A DNA stretch of 10,494 nt from Acidobacteriota bacterium (GCA_023391155.1 JAEWBM010000105.1:1-10494), one strand, 5' to 3'; counted from the stretch's first letter, positions 1 to 7,181 are shown. Notes: generated by a model not told the origin, from the sequence alone. Numbers and translations: made by a program.

Positions 1-1
1 T

Positions 2-214
2 GGTGAAGCGAAGGGCGACCTTCATTATGATCAAGACAGAGAACGATTTATCACTCATAATCCTAAATCAGGACTACTAGTAACACACAAATTCCGCAAG
101 GTGCTGTCCAAAGATGAGGACGCAACAACGTCGAGATATTCTGCTCAGCACAACTTGCTGTATAGATTGGATACCGAGTTGAAGAATATAGAACTGAAAA
201 GAATTCTGTTGTGA
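2..214 (+). CDS. C-terminal fragment of an unrecognised protein (5' end outside window)
   Basis: An open frame runs from the window edge to a TGA at 212-214, giving about 70 residues with no internal Met, so the start lies upstream of the window. The fragment is highly charged, with many Lys, Arg, Asp and Glu, and ends in LKNIELKRILL. It shows no membrane segment, metal-binding cluster or catalytic motif that I can name. The surrounding 1-320 stretch is visibly richer in A and T than the genes to its right. The reading frame could be fortuitous, but an uninterrupted stop-free run reaching the edge with plausible soluble-protein composition makes a real gene end more likely. Function unknown. 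Confidence 0.45.
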   Translation, partial: GEAKGDLHYDQDRERFITHNPKSGLLVTHKFRKVLSKDEDATTSRYSAQHNLLYRLDTELKNIELKRILL

Positions 215-252
215 GACAATCACAAAGTGCCTAGCAAGAAAGCGATTCGTCA

Positions 253-282
253 TTGTCGCAAACCCTCCAATTATCCTATAAA
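253..282 (+). promoter_or_regulatory. Putative sigma-70-type promoter for the saccharopine dehydrogenase-family gene
   Basis: TTGTCG at 253-258 and TATAAA at 277-282 are separated by 18 nt, in an AT-rich spacer about 40 nt upstream of the ATG at 323. The spacing and the -10 box are good; the -35 box matches only moderately. The rest of 215-322 shows nothing else I can name, and there is no clear Shine-Dalgarno before the ATG. Confidence 0.4.
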
Positions 283-322
283 ATATTCAGAAATAAGACC
301 TCTCTCGCACTAATTCGAATTT

Positions 323-1459
323 ATGACAAAAACTATCTTTATTGCCGGTTCCGGCGGGATCGGTGAGGCGGCCGCACTATTACTGCGCGAGTGGTGCGAT
401 TTTGAATTGAAGCTCATTCTCGGCGATATCAGTACGCATAGCCTTGATAAGGCTAAAGAGTTTGTGACGGAAGGCTCCGAAAAAGCGACAGCGGTCGAGA
501 CCGTCCTCATGTCGCCCGACGGCATCAATGACCAGATGCGGGCGGCATTTGAAGAGGCAGATGTGCTGCTCGATTGCTCGCCCGGCGGACAGGCGCCCCG
601 GATGGCGGCCTTCGCGGTCGACCACGGGATGCATTACGCAAATCTGACGGAATACGTCGCCGAAACCGAGCAGATAATGCAGCTTGCCAAGAACGCGAAG
701 ACCGGCTTTATTCTCCAGACCGGCCTTGCTCCGGGTTTCATCAATGTGCTGGCGATGCAGCTTTACAGAGAGTTCGTCGCAAAGCACGAGAATGAAAACG
801 TCGAGCGGATCGCGATGAAGGTGGGTGCATTGACGGCACACGCGCACGCTCCGCATTTCTACGGCTTTACCTGGTCTCCTATCGGTGTTGCTACGGAGTA
901 TGTGAAGAATTCGCGCGTGATACGCGACGGGCAGATCACAGAACGGCCGGCGCTTTCCGACCGTGAGACGATCATAATCGGTGCCCGCAGCTATGAGGCC
1001 GACCTTACCTCGGGCGGTGCCGCCGACCTGCCGGATTTCTTTGAGGGCAAGGCCAGCTCGCTGGATTACAAAACGCTCCGCTACCCCGGCCATTATGACT
1101 GGGTCGAGCAGACCGAAAAGGGTCTGACGAAAAACGGAGATCTCCCGCGACAGCTCGAAGAGATCATGCTCAAGCAGATCCCCTCGGTCGAGGACGACCT
1201 GGTTCTAGTTCATGCATCGGTGGACGGATTTGACGCACACGGCCGTCGGCGGATGATAGAAAAGGCTTTCTTTGTCGAGCCCCTGGAGCTTAACGGCAAA
1301 CATCTGCGGGCGATACAGACGACGACCGCTGCTCCGCTTTGCGAATCGGCAATGATGCTGCTTACGGGAAAATACTCGGGCATCGTGTTGCAGAGCCAGA
1401 TCGACGCGGCCGAATTTATGAGCGGCGGGTTTGTCTCAAGGGTTTACGGGACCGCATAA
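323..1459 (+). CDS. Saccharopine dehydrogenase-family NAD(P)-dependent oxidoreductase
   Basis: The 378-residue product starts with a Rossmann dinucleotide-binding strand-loop-helix, with the glycine motif GSGGIG at residues 9-14. An acidic residue (Asp35, in LGD) follows at the end of the second strand. The middle carries the family-like TGLAPGFINVLA segment, and the C-terminal half has TLRYPGHYDWV, typical of the saccharopine dehydrogenase C-terminal domain. Family members oxidise or reduce secondary amines or imines in lysine, polyamine or related amino acid metabolism, in the cytoplasm. No neighbouring gene of lysine or polyamine metabolism is present, so the substrate cannot be assigned. 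The ATG at 323 is chosen because the Rossmann strand begins immediately after it; no strong Shine-Dalgarno precedes it. Length is normal for bacterial single-domain members. The family call is firm; the exact reaction is unknown. Confidence 0.88.
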   Translation: MTKTIFIAGSGGIGEAAALLLREWCDFELKLILGDISTHSLDKAKEFVTEGSEKATAVETVLMSPDGINDQMRAAFEEADVLLDCSPGGQAPRMAAFAVDHGMHYANLTEYVAETEQIMQLAKNAKTGFILQTGLAPGFINVLAMQLYREFVAKHENENVERIAMKVGALTAHAHAPHFYGFTWSPIGVATEYVKNSRVIRDGQITERPALSDRETIIIGARSYEADLTSGGAADLPDFFEGKASSLDYKTLRYPGHYDWVEQTEKGLTKNGDLPRQLEEIMLKQIPSVEDDLVLVHASVDGFDAHGRRRMIEKAFFVEPLELNGKHLRAIQTTTAAPLCESAMMLLTGKYSGIVLQSQIDAAEFMSGGFVSRVYGTA

Positions 1460-1516
1460 GCTTTCGGCGTCGCCTGCGCCGCCGGCGGGCGAAATGTTAA
1501 ACTGCATTTTTCGAAT

Positions 1517-2398
1517 ATGCCGAACGATGCGATGACATCCTCGTCCCGGGCGATGCCGGTAAGGCGCGAACCGCTGGTGCCGACGCAAGAAGAACTTTCA
1601 GTTCTGAGCGGCGTTGAGCGCGCGGGTTTTTGGCTCACACGGCGGATGAACGCCGGCCGCTGGAAACGGTTCTGGACCGCCTGCCAGCGGCACATCGGCT
1701 CACTCTGGATCTATCTCGCCACCTACAATCTGATGAACGTTTTCGGCATCGAGAATGTCGAGAATGCTGATCATTCGCGCCCGCTGCTGCTCGTGGCAAA
1801 CCATCGCTCATTCTTTGATATGTACACGGTCTCGAGCGTCCTGTTTCGCAGGACGACGCGGCCGATGGAGCTATATTTCCCAGTGCGGGCAAAGTTCTTT
1901 TACACGCGTCCCGCGGGCTGGTTCGTCAATCTGGTAATGGGCTGGTGGTCAATGTACCCGCCTTTCTTTCGGGAAGAAAAAGAAGCGGCAAAGAGGGAAT
2001 TTGATAAGTTTTCGATGCGTGAACTAATGCGCATCAGCTCGGAAGGCCGCGGCCATATCATCGGGTTCCACCCTGAGGGTAAACGCAATCTGAGTGACGA
2101 TCCGCACACCTTTTTGCCCGCACAGCCGGGTATCGGGAAGATAATCTATGGAGCCCGGCCGCAGGTCATTCCGGTTTTTATCGCCGGCCTTGGCAATGAC
2201 CTGCCCAAACAGATAATGGGGAACTGGCGCGGCGGCGAAAAGATCCGCATTTGGTTCGGCCCGGAGGTCGATCTTTCGGAATTTTACGAGCGTGCGGACC
2301 GGCTGCGAACACATAAAGAGATCGCCGACCATCTTATGCAGAAGATCGGCGAGCTTGCTGGATCTGATCGTGAGCGTTTTGGCCCTAACGTCCGCTAG
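1517..2398 (+). CDS. PlsC-type lysophospholipid/glycerolipid acyltransferase
   Basis: The 293-residue protein carries the acyltransferase signature H-x4-D as NHRSFFD (His96, Asp101), the expected catalytic pair. It also has the substrate-binding block FHPEGKRN (residues 184-191, with Glu187-Gly188) and a later VIPVFIAGLG strand (217-226) matching motif IV. The family transfers an acyl chain from acyl-ACP or acyl-CoA to lysophosphatidate or a similar lipid on the inner face of the membrane. The N-terminal 60 residues are extra relative to a minimal PlsC and rather polar, so a later start is possible. No clear Shine-Dalgarno is visible. The gene follows the oxidoreductase after 57 nt and may be co-transcribed. 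Whether it is the housekeeping PlsC or an accessory lipid acyltransferase cannot be told from the sequence. Confidence 0.85.
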   Translation: MPNDAMTSSSRAMPVRREPLVPTQEELSVLSGVERAGFWLTRRMNAGRWKRFWTACQRHIGSLWIYLATYNLMNVFGIENVENADHSRPLLLVANHRSFFDMYTVSSVLFRRTTRPMELYFPVRAKFFYTRPAGWFVNLVMGWWSMYPPFFREEKEAAKREFDKFSMRELMRISSEGRGHIIGFHPEGKRNLSDDPHTFLPAQPGIGKIIYGARPQVIPVFIAGLGNDLPKQIMGNWRGGEKIRIWFGPEVDLSEFYERADRLRTHKEIADHLMQKIGELAGSDRERFGPNVR

Positions 2399-2919
2399 TT
2401 TGCGTAGATCCCGGTCTGATCGCGGGCATCGCGAAGCCGGCTGAAATACGGATTGTAGATGTTCTTCTGAACGTTGCCGAACAGGTTAAACCCTTCAAAG
2501 AATTTTGCCCATTCGTTCGCCGGCGGGGGCAGGTAACCGCAAAGCTTGCCAAACCCCTGAAACAACATATCGAATGATTCGGCCGCTTTTTGCGGGTCGT
2601 CATAGATCAAACGATCATCGCTGAGAGCGACGATGGCGTCATGGATCTTGCCGACCATTACGATGTCCGTACAAACGTCCTGTACTTTCTCGAGCGATTC
2701 GCCGACCTTGCCGAGCCCCTCATTCGCTTTCGAAAGCTTGTCGAAAACCCCTGATTTTCCTTGAGCAAAGTTGCCGACCATCAGTGCCTGATCGATCCGT
2801 TTTTGACCGAGCTTTGCGGCCGCTTTCAGTTCTTCAAGATCCGTGTTCGCGGCACACGCACCGGCTTTGCGGCGAATGAAAAGCCACGCGTCATCGAATG
2901 TCTGTCCCCAATCTGCCAT
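2395..2919 (-). CDS. Hypothetical protein, 174 aa, unrecognised
   Basis: I do not recognise this family. The start at 2919 is well supported by a consensus AGGAGG 6 nt upstream. The product looks soluble and mostly helical. The N-terminal region begins MADWGQTFDDAW. Residues 28-80 are rich in Lys, Glu, Leu and Ala with amphipathic spacing (LEELKAAAKLGQKR, then LGKVGESLEKVQDV). A shorter, aromatic C-terminal part follows, with PPPANEWAKFFEGFNLFG at 131-148. There are three Cys (22, 83, 127). No signal peptide or transmembrane stretch is evident. It lies 133 nt downstream of the permease on the same strand, so it could be expressed with the protease/permease pair, though the gap contains a small hairpin. 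Its stop codon overlaps the stop of the convergent acyltransferase gene within a shared CTAG. Confidence 0.75.
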   Translation of the reverse strand: MADWGQTFDDAWLFIRRKAGACAANTDLEELKAAAKLGQKRIDQALMVGNFAQGKSGVFDKLSKANEGLGKVGESLEKVQDVCTDIVMVGKIHDAIVALSDDRLIYDDPQKAAESFDMLFQGFGKLCGYLPPPANEWAKFFEGFNLFGNVQKNIYNPYFSRLRDARDQTGIYAN

Positions 2920-2925
2920 TTCGGT

Positions 2926-2931
2926 CCTCCT
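2926..2931 (-). promoter_or_regulatory. Consensus Shine-Dalgarno AGGAGG
   Basis: CCTCCT on the plus strand reads AGGAGG on the minus strand, 6 nt before the ATG at 2919. It fixes the start of the 174-residue protein and is among the strongest ribosome binding sites in the window. Confidence 0.8.
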
Positions 2932-2995
2932 AAAGTGAAAAAAAGATGAGATACATGAGGCCCGTTAGGGCTCCCATCCAATACGCGGGAGGCGA

Positions 2996-3013
2996 TACCG
3001 AAAGATATCGGTA
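2996..3013 (-). other. Short hairpin between permease and hypothetical gene
   Basis: TACCGA and TCGGTA form a 6-bp stem around a 6-nt loop, 40 nt downstream of the permease stop. No T-run follows on the minus strand, so it is not a typical intrinsic terminator. A second very short stem (GCCC-TAAC-GGGC) follows nearer the hypothetical gene, and a separate T-run lies further on. This may be a weak terminator or a processing site; the rest of the 2932-3052 gap shows nothing I can name. Confidence 0.25.
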
Positions 3014-3052
3014 AAATATCACCAAGCGTGAAAAACGGCAATGCGAATGGGT

Positions 3053-4156
3053 TTATTCGTAACTGAGGGCCTCGACGGCGTCGAGACGTGCTGCGCGAAG
3101 AGCAGGATAAAGGGCTCCAAAGGCCCCGCCGAGCAGGCCCACAACGAGGACGATAGAGAGCACGAGGGGGCTGATCTCGACCTCCAGGGTCGTCACCTGA
3201 TTGAGAGCGTAACGAGCGATAAACGTTAACGCGATACCCACGACAACGCCGGCGAAGCTGATCAGAATGGCCTCTTGGGTTATGGTCCAGCCGATGCTGG
3301 CGTTGCTCATGCCGAGGGATTTCATTATCCCGATCTGGCGGGTGCGTTCGGTGACGGTCGTGTACATCGTCAGCAAAATGACCAGGGCGCTGATGACGGC
3401 AGCAATGCCGATGAACACGTTCAGAAAAACGTTCATCGCGGGAAAACCGGCCATATAAAGCTCTTCGATATCTTCGGTGCGGATGATCTGGTTTTCGGGG
3501 AATCGCTGCTGAAGCCGCGGGCCGACCTCGTCGACAGTGTGCCCCTCGGCGACCGAGACAAGCACGGAGGTCACCTTGCCCTCGGCCCCGAGCTGGCGCT
3601 GCATATCCTCGAGCGGGATCTTTAACCGGGCGCCGCCGGCCGGCTCGTACGCACCGACCACGGTAAACGGGCGGTCGTAGATGGGCCACGTGTCGCCCAT
3701 CTTCAGTTCTTTTTGACGTTGGAACGCGGTGTCGATGATCACCTCGTCAGCCCCGACGGTAAAGGGACGGCCCTCGACCAGCGTCATGCCAGAGATGGCG
3801 GCATACTCGTCGAAGCGGATGCCGTCGATGGTGCGTTTTCCCGTGTTGTTATCGGTGGCATCGACGGAATTCTGTCCGATCCCGACGGCCGACGCCACGC
3901 CCTCGACCTGTTTGATCTCTGCGATCACGGATTCGTCCAGGCGAAATGGGTCTGCTCCGCTGATGCCCATCGAACCCGAACCGCGGAAGAATATCTCGGC
4001 ACCGACGTTGGCTTCGCGGGCAGCCTGTTCGCGGATGGAACCGTTCGCGAGGCCCACGGTGAAAACAATGAGAAGAACGCCGACCGCGATGCCGACGATG
4101 CTGATGGCCGTGCGCGCCGGCCGATGAAACATATTCGAGAGAACAAGGCTATCCAT
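3053..4156 (-). CDS. MacB/FtsX-type ABC transporter permease
   Basis: The 367-residue product has the layout of a MacB-type permease. One N-terminal membrane segment lies at about residues 16-37 (ISIVGIAVGVLLIVFTVGLA). A large periplasmic domain follows to about 240, then three membrane segments at about 244-266, 294-316 and 330-352. TERTRQIGIMKSLGMS (269-284) corresponds to the cytoplasmic segment that contacts the ATPase, and the end YPALRAARLDAVEALSYE is the usual FtsX-domain tail. Such permeases work with a separate ATPase in mechanotransmission, lipoprotein handling or export of peptides and lipids. The start at 4156 is chosen because it gives a normal N-terminus directly before the first membrane helix. 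The frame stays open to 4378, but that part lies inside the protease gene and reads as low-complexity Ser/Arg sequence. It starts 10 nt after the protease stop, implying an operon. No ATPase gene is present nearby. Confidence 0.88.
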   Translation of the reverse strand: MDSLVLSNMFHRPARTAISIVGIAVGVLLIVFTVGLANGSIREQAAREANVGAEIFFRGSGSMGISGADPFRLDESVIAEIKQVEGVASAVGIGQNSVDATDNNTGKRTIDGIRFDEYAAISGMTLVEGRPFTVGADEVIIDTAFQRQKELKMGDTWPIYDRPFTVVGAYEPAGGARLKIPLEDMQRQLGAEGKVTSVLVSVAEGHTVDEVGPRLQQRFPENQIIRTEDIEELYMAGFPAMNVFLNVFIGIAAVISALVILLTMYTTVTERTRQIGIMKSLGMSNASIGWTITQEAILISFAGVVVGIALTFIARYALNQVTTLEVEISPLVLSIVLVVGLLGGAFGALYPALRAARLDAVEALSYE

Positions 4157-4166
4157 TGAAAAAATA

Positions 4167-5798
4167 TCAGGGCCGCTGAGCCGAATTCGATACGCTATTG
4201 GTCGTCGCCACCTGAGGCTGATCGCCCGGCGGCTTTTCATCCGGAGGCTGCCAGCCGGAGGCCCGCAGCAGATCGACGGCAAAGGAGACGGGTATCGCCA
4301 TATTGACCGCTGTGTTTTCGGTGAAGACACCGAAATTGACGCCGATGACCCGGCCCGATTGCCCGAACAGCGGAGCACCGGAACCGCCCTCAGCGGTGCG
4401 GGCGTCGTGCACTATCCTTCGAGCATCGAGGTCCGTGATAGCACCCTGCGTCGTCAACGGGACGATCTTTTTAGATTGCGCGAGGAAATTGATAAGAGCC
4501 TGTCGGGAATTTCCGAAACGGGTATTTATCGATTTCGCCTCGTCGTCGTCGACCATGGCAAGAAGCCGATCGGGCCCGTTGGGATAGCCCATCGTCACCA
4601 CTGTTTTGCCGACGGTAGCGGGCTGAGGCTCGGTCTCGAGCGGGAGCGTCGGGATCTCAGCCGGCAGGTCGCCGCTGATCGAGGCAACCGCAACATCTTC
4701 ACGGTTAGAGATGCGCTTGACCGTGATGGGGTACGGCTGCGGCATATTTGGGAAGTAGATGACCAGCTTTTTGATCCTCGCCCGGCCGTTAGAGTCACGC
4801 ATCATCAGCTTGACGTTGTCGTCTTCGGTCCATGGTTGAAGAACGTGGCGGTTAGTGACTATATAACCGCCGCCGACGTGGAATCCGGTGCCGATAAAGT
4901 CGTATTCAACCGGGCTGCCGTTGCCGCGTGTGGTCAGCTCTGACGCGGGCCCGGCATCCATCGGCATCATGTCTTCATTGGGAGGCGCGTACTGAAGAGC
5001 AGCGAGATCATCCGGGTCCGGGTAGCGAAGCACACGGCCGCTTGACCGTTCGACGAGATCATAGACCCCGACGATGAGGCACACCCCCGAGCCGTATTCG
5101 ACCCGGATATTCTGTGCCAGCGACTGGGCCCGAAGCATCTCTTTGTTAGTTTGTTCGAGCGTCCCGAGCTGTTCACTGGCATTTCCGAGCTGGTCCTCAA
5201 GCCGGCCGATCATCGCCTGTTGAACTTCCGCCTGTTGACGGCTCGCCTTGAGCTCTGAAGAAACCGAGTATCCGAGATAGAGTACACCTGTGAGAAATCC
5301 GATAGACAGGACCAAGATGATCGCCTTTGTCGTCCAGCTGATCTCGCGAAGCAATTCGCGGGTGAACTCCCGCAGGAATGCCTTGGCGTCGTCACGTTCA
5401 GGCGAGGCGGCGGCATCAAGTGCGGCCTCGGCGATAAATGGCGCGACCTGGGTCTCGCTGCGGTTCGTGGTGATCAGAGAGGGCTTTTGGGCAATGGCAA
5501 AGAAGGCAAATGAGATGTCAGTCTCGCCGACGGTCAGGACGTCCCCGTCTGCGATCGCAATAAAACGCCGAAGCGGGCGGCCATTTACTGCCAGCCCCAT
5601 CGACGGGTCAAAATCGGTTACTCGGTAGACCCCCTCGGTGTCTTCGAGCCGCAGCCATACGCCCGAGGCCTCGAGCTGTTTGGTGTGGATCTGAAGGTCA
5701 CAGGTGTCATCGGAACCGATGCTCAGCCGCTCTTCGGAAAAGAATTCGGTCCTTTTTTCCGAGCCGACCGATATGTGGATAATTATGCCTTGTGCCAT
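4167..5798 (-). CDS. FHA-like domain / transmembrane / trypsin-like serine protease fusion
   Basis: The 543-residue protein has four parts. Residues 1-100 look like an FHA beta-sandwich (RLSIGSDDTCDLQI, then VNGRPL). A single membrane segment lies at about 158-178. A Gln/Glu/Leu-rich coiled coil spans about 181-230. A chymotrypsin-fold protease of the HtrA/trypsin-like_2 kind spans about 300-515. The catalytic triad is visible as His318 (VTNRHVL), Asp368 (NREDVAVA) and Ser473 (GGSGAPLF). No PDZ domain follows; the tail is Pro/Gln/Ser-rich. With one membrane helix, the FHA part should be cytoplasmic and the protease periplasmic, coupling an internal signal to external proteolysis; that role is inferred. 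The FHA module lacks the usual Gly-Arg and Ser-x-x-His phosphothreonine contacts. The gene is transcribed toward the permease 10 nt downstream. No strong Shine-Dalgarno precedes the ATG. Confidence 0.87.
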   Translation of the reverse strand: MAQGIIIHISVGSEKRTEFFSEERLSIGSDDTCDLQIHTKQLEASGVWLRLEDTEGVYRVTDFDPSMGLAVNGRPLRRFIAIADGDVLTVGETDISFAFFAIAQKPSLITTNRSETQVAPFIAEAALDAAASPERDDAKAFLREFTRELLREISWTTKAIILVLSIGFLTGVLYLGYSVSSELKASRQQAEVQQAMIGRLEDQLGNASEQLGTLEQTNKEMLRAQSLAQNIRVEYGSGVCLIVGVYDLVERSSGRVLRYPDPDDLAALQYAPPNEDMMPMDAGPASELTTRGNGSPVEYDFIGTGFHVGGGYIVTNRHVLQPWTEDDNVKLMMRDSNGRARIKKLVIYFPNMPQPYPITVKRISNREDVAVASISGDLPAEIPTLPLETEPQPATVGKTVVTMGYPNGPDRLLAMVDDDEAKSINTRFGNSRQALINFLAQSKKIVPLTTQGAITDLDARRIVHDARTAEGGSGAPLFGQSGRVIGVNFGVFTENTAVNMAIPVSFAVDLLRASGWQPPDEKPPGDQPQVATTNSVSNSAQRP

Positions 5799-5895
5799 TT
5801 TCGGGTAAACGCCGGAGTTTACTCAATCTTTGATTTTACCATAAAGCCAAGCTACTTCGATGCAAGGGGGCAGGCATTCGTGGCACAATATCGTT
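5799..5895. promoter_or_regulatory. Divergent intergenic region (protease / ferredoxin)
   Basis: This 97-nt spacer separates divergent genes and must carry a promoter for each unless one is leaderless. AT-rich sequence at about 5820-5845 contains TAAAAT read on the minus strand (plus ATTTTA) and TTTACT/ATAAAG spaced 17 nt on the plus strand. None is strong enough to assign. A GGGGGCAGG stretch at about 5865-5873 resembles a Shine-Dalgarno but is too far from the ATG at 5896. Confidence 0.3.
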
Positions 5896-6294
5896 ATGGC
5901 CGAAAAGAAGTTCATAACGGACCGCGAACAGCTCGAAAAGCTTGCACCGATGCTGAGAGCCCCGATAAAGCGGCAAGTTTTTGTATGCACGGGCAAGTCG
6001 TGCACGGCGGTCGGGGCCGAGGATGTTAAGAAAGAATTTACCCGCATTCTTGAGGAAAAGGGCCTGAGGCAGGGCAAGGAATCGAAGGGGCACAACCCGA
6101 TGGGAGAGGTGCTGTTGACCGAGTGCGGGTCGATCGGCTTTTGCTCGATCGGGACGGCGGTGATGGTCTATCCGGACGGAACGCTCTATGGACAGGTGAC
6201 CGCGGCGGACGTCCCGGAGATCATCGAGAGCCACATCGAAAAAGGCGAACCGGTGGAGCGGCTCGCCCTGATGCAGCTGCCCGCGAAAGGCTGA
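5896..6294 (+). CDS. Thioredoxin-like [2Fe-2S] ferredoxin domain protein
   Basis: The 132-residue product has the thioredoxin-like ferredoxin fold seen in NuoE, the N-terminus of HoxF/NuoF-type proteins and Aquifex-type stand-alone ferredoxins. QVFVCTGKSC gives Cys31 and Cys36 (C-x4-C). CGSIGFCSIGTAVMVYPDG gives Cys77 and Cys83, followed by the typical TLYGQVTAADVPEIIESHI helix. It probably carries electrons as a small cytoplasmic [2Fe-2S] protein. Relatives usually show C-x3-C (CxGxC) in the second motif. Here the first of those positions is Ser79 and an extra Cys sits two residues earlier, making C-x5-C. The start at 5896 (MAEKKF) is preferred to one 12 codons upstream at 5860, because the upstream codons read as non-conserved sequence; neither has a well-placed Shine-Dalgarno. 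The partner enzyme is not in the window. Confidence 0.82.
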   Translation: MAEKKFITDREQLEKLAPMLRAPIKRQVFVCTGKSCTAVGAEDVKKEFTRILEEKGLRQGKESKGHNPMGEVLLTECGSIGFCSIGTAVMVYPDGTLYGQVTAADVPEIIESHIEKGEPVERLALMQLPAKG

Positions 6295-7107
6295 TTATTT
6301 GACCGCGATCACCTCAAGGTATTCACCAAGCACACGGGTGGTGCCGTCCGTGGCCTGATTGTTGGCACTCCACAGCTCGACCATATCGCCGGTCAATGCC
6401 TCGTGGTCTTTTTCGGGAATCGCTTTGAACGTCATCACCGTTGGGCCGAAGTAGGTTTTGAAAAACTCGACGACGCCTTCCGGCGAAAACTGATAGGTCA
6501 TATCCGCCATACGTTTTGCAGTCTTTACGTCCGAGACGCGGTTGAAACGTTGGCGCACCACCGCCGGATCGCCCCATAGCACGGGGGGCGGCATGTTCGG
6601 CGGCGGCATATACTTGCCGGAAAGTGTGAACATCTGGCCTGCAAAGCCATCTGCGGTCCAATTTGCCATGGCGATGCGGCCGCCGGGTTTGCAGACCCGG
6701 ATCATTTCGGCCGCTGTGACCTCCGGCCGGGGGCAGAACATCGCACCGAACATCGACATCACGAGGTCGAAAGTATCGTCCCCATAGGGCATAGACTCGG
6801 CGTCGCCTTGCTCGAACTTTATATCCAGACCTGTCTTCGCAGCCCGGCGTTTGGCGGTATTCACCAGGTTTTCGGCGATGTCGATCCCGGTGACCTCGGC
6901 GCCTTTTTCAGCCGCAAGAACGGCCAGGTTCCCGCTGCCGCAGGCGACATCCAGGACCTTCATCCCCGGCTGGATATCAAGCCGGTCGACAAAATCAGCG
7001 GCAGCTTGCTCAATATGCTGGGCGACCTTTGAAAAATCACCGGCCTCCCACATCGTCTTCAAACGCGATTTCAGCGTTTCCATCTCGGGAGAAGCAGCAC
7101 TCGTCAT
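6295..7107 (-). CDS. Class I SAM-dependent methyltransferase (UbiE/Methyltransf_11 type)
   Basis: The 270-residue protein carries SAM-binding motif I VLDVACGSGNLAVLAA (about 51-66) and an acidic residue ending the next strand (VTGIDIAENLV). It also has motif II-like FEQGDAESMPYGDDTFDLV and the post-motif CKPGGRIAMANWTADGF typical of UbiE-like enzymes. The N-terminal helices precede the fold normally, and the C-terminal half contains a Pro-rich PPPNMPPP loop that may shape the substrate pocket. The substrate could be a quinone, a lipid or a small acid; nothing here decides it. The start at 7107 is fixed by GGAGG 7 nt upstream. The frame continues 19 codons further, but without a ribosome site. 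Its TAA directly abuts the TGA of the convergent ferredoxin gene. Confidence 0.88.
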   Translation of the reverse strand: MTSAASPEMETLKSRLKTMWEAGDFSKVAQHIEQAAADFVDRLDIQPGMKVLDVACGSGNLAVLAAEKGAEVTGIDIAENLVNTAKRRAAKTGLDIKFEQGDAESMPYGDDTFDLVMSMFGAMFCPRPEVTAAEMIRVCKPGGRIAMANWTADGFAGQMFTLSGKYMPPPNMPPPVLWGDPAVVRQRFNRVSDVKTAKRMADMTYQFSPEGVVEFFKTYFGPTVMTFKAIPEKDHEALTGDMVELWSANNQATDGTTRVLGEYLEVIAVK

Positions 7108-7114
7108 AACACCA

Positions 7115-7119
7115 CCTCC
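7115..7119 (-). promoter_or_regulatory. Shine-Dalgarno deciding the methyltransferase start
   Basis: CCTCC on the plus strand reads GGAGG on the minus strand, 7 nt before the ATG at 7107. It argues against the longer open frame that begins at 7164. Confidence 0.75.
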
Positions 7120-7181
7120 ATCTATTGGTTCAAATTTAATGGTAAGACGGGAATATATCACCAATTAGTGGATATAGCGCC

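Noticed and set aside
380..1093. Minus-strand open frame of 237 codons opposite the saccharopine dehydrogenase-family gene
   Set aside because: It is antisense to a clear Rossmann enzyme, with no recognisable domain or ribosome site.
1470..1490. GC-rich hairpin (CGCCTGC / GCGGGCG) between the oxidoreductase and the acyltransferase
   Set aside because: The 7-bp stem with a wobble pair is not followed by a T-run and is expected by chance in such GC-rich sequence, so it was not called as a terminator.
2826..3689. Long minus-strand open frame (287 codons) over the permease 3' half
   Set aside because: It is an Arg/Pro-rich alternate frame of the permease gene, typical of shadow frames in GC-rich DNA, although its tail crosses the intergenic gap.
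4157..4378. N-terminal extension of the permease reading frame
   Set aside because: It lies wholly within the protease gene, reads as Ser/Arg-rich sequence without family resemblance, and a normal permease N-terminus begins at the ATG at 4156.
5860..5895. Upstream ATG extending the ferredoxin by 12 residues
   Set aside because: The added residues do not look like part of the fold and no Shine-Dalgarno precedes this ATG; it is not fully excluded, since the start at 5896 also lacks a well-placed site.
7108..7164. Longer start for the methyltransferase
   Set aside because: The GGAGG at 7115-7119 is positioned for the ATG at 7107 and would lie inside the coding part if the longer form were real.
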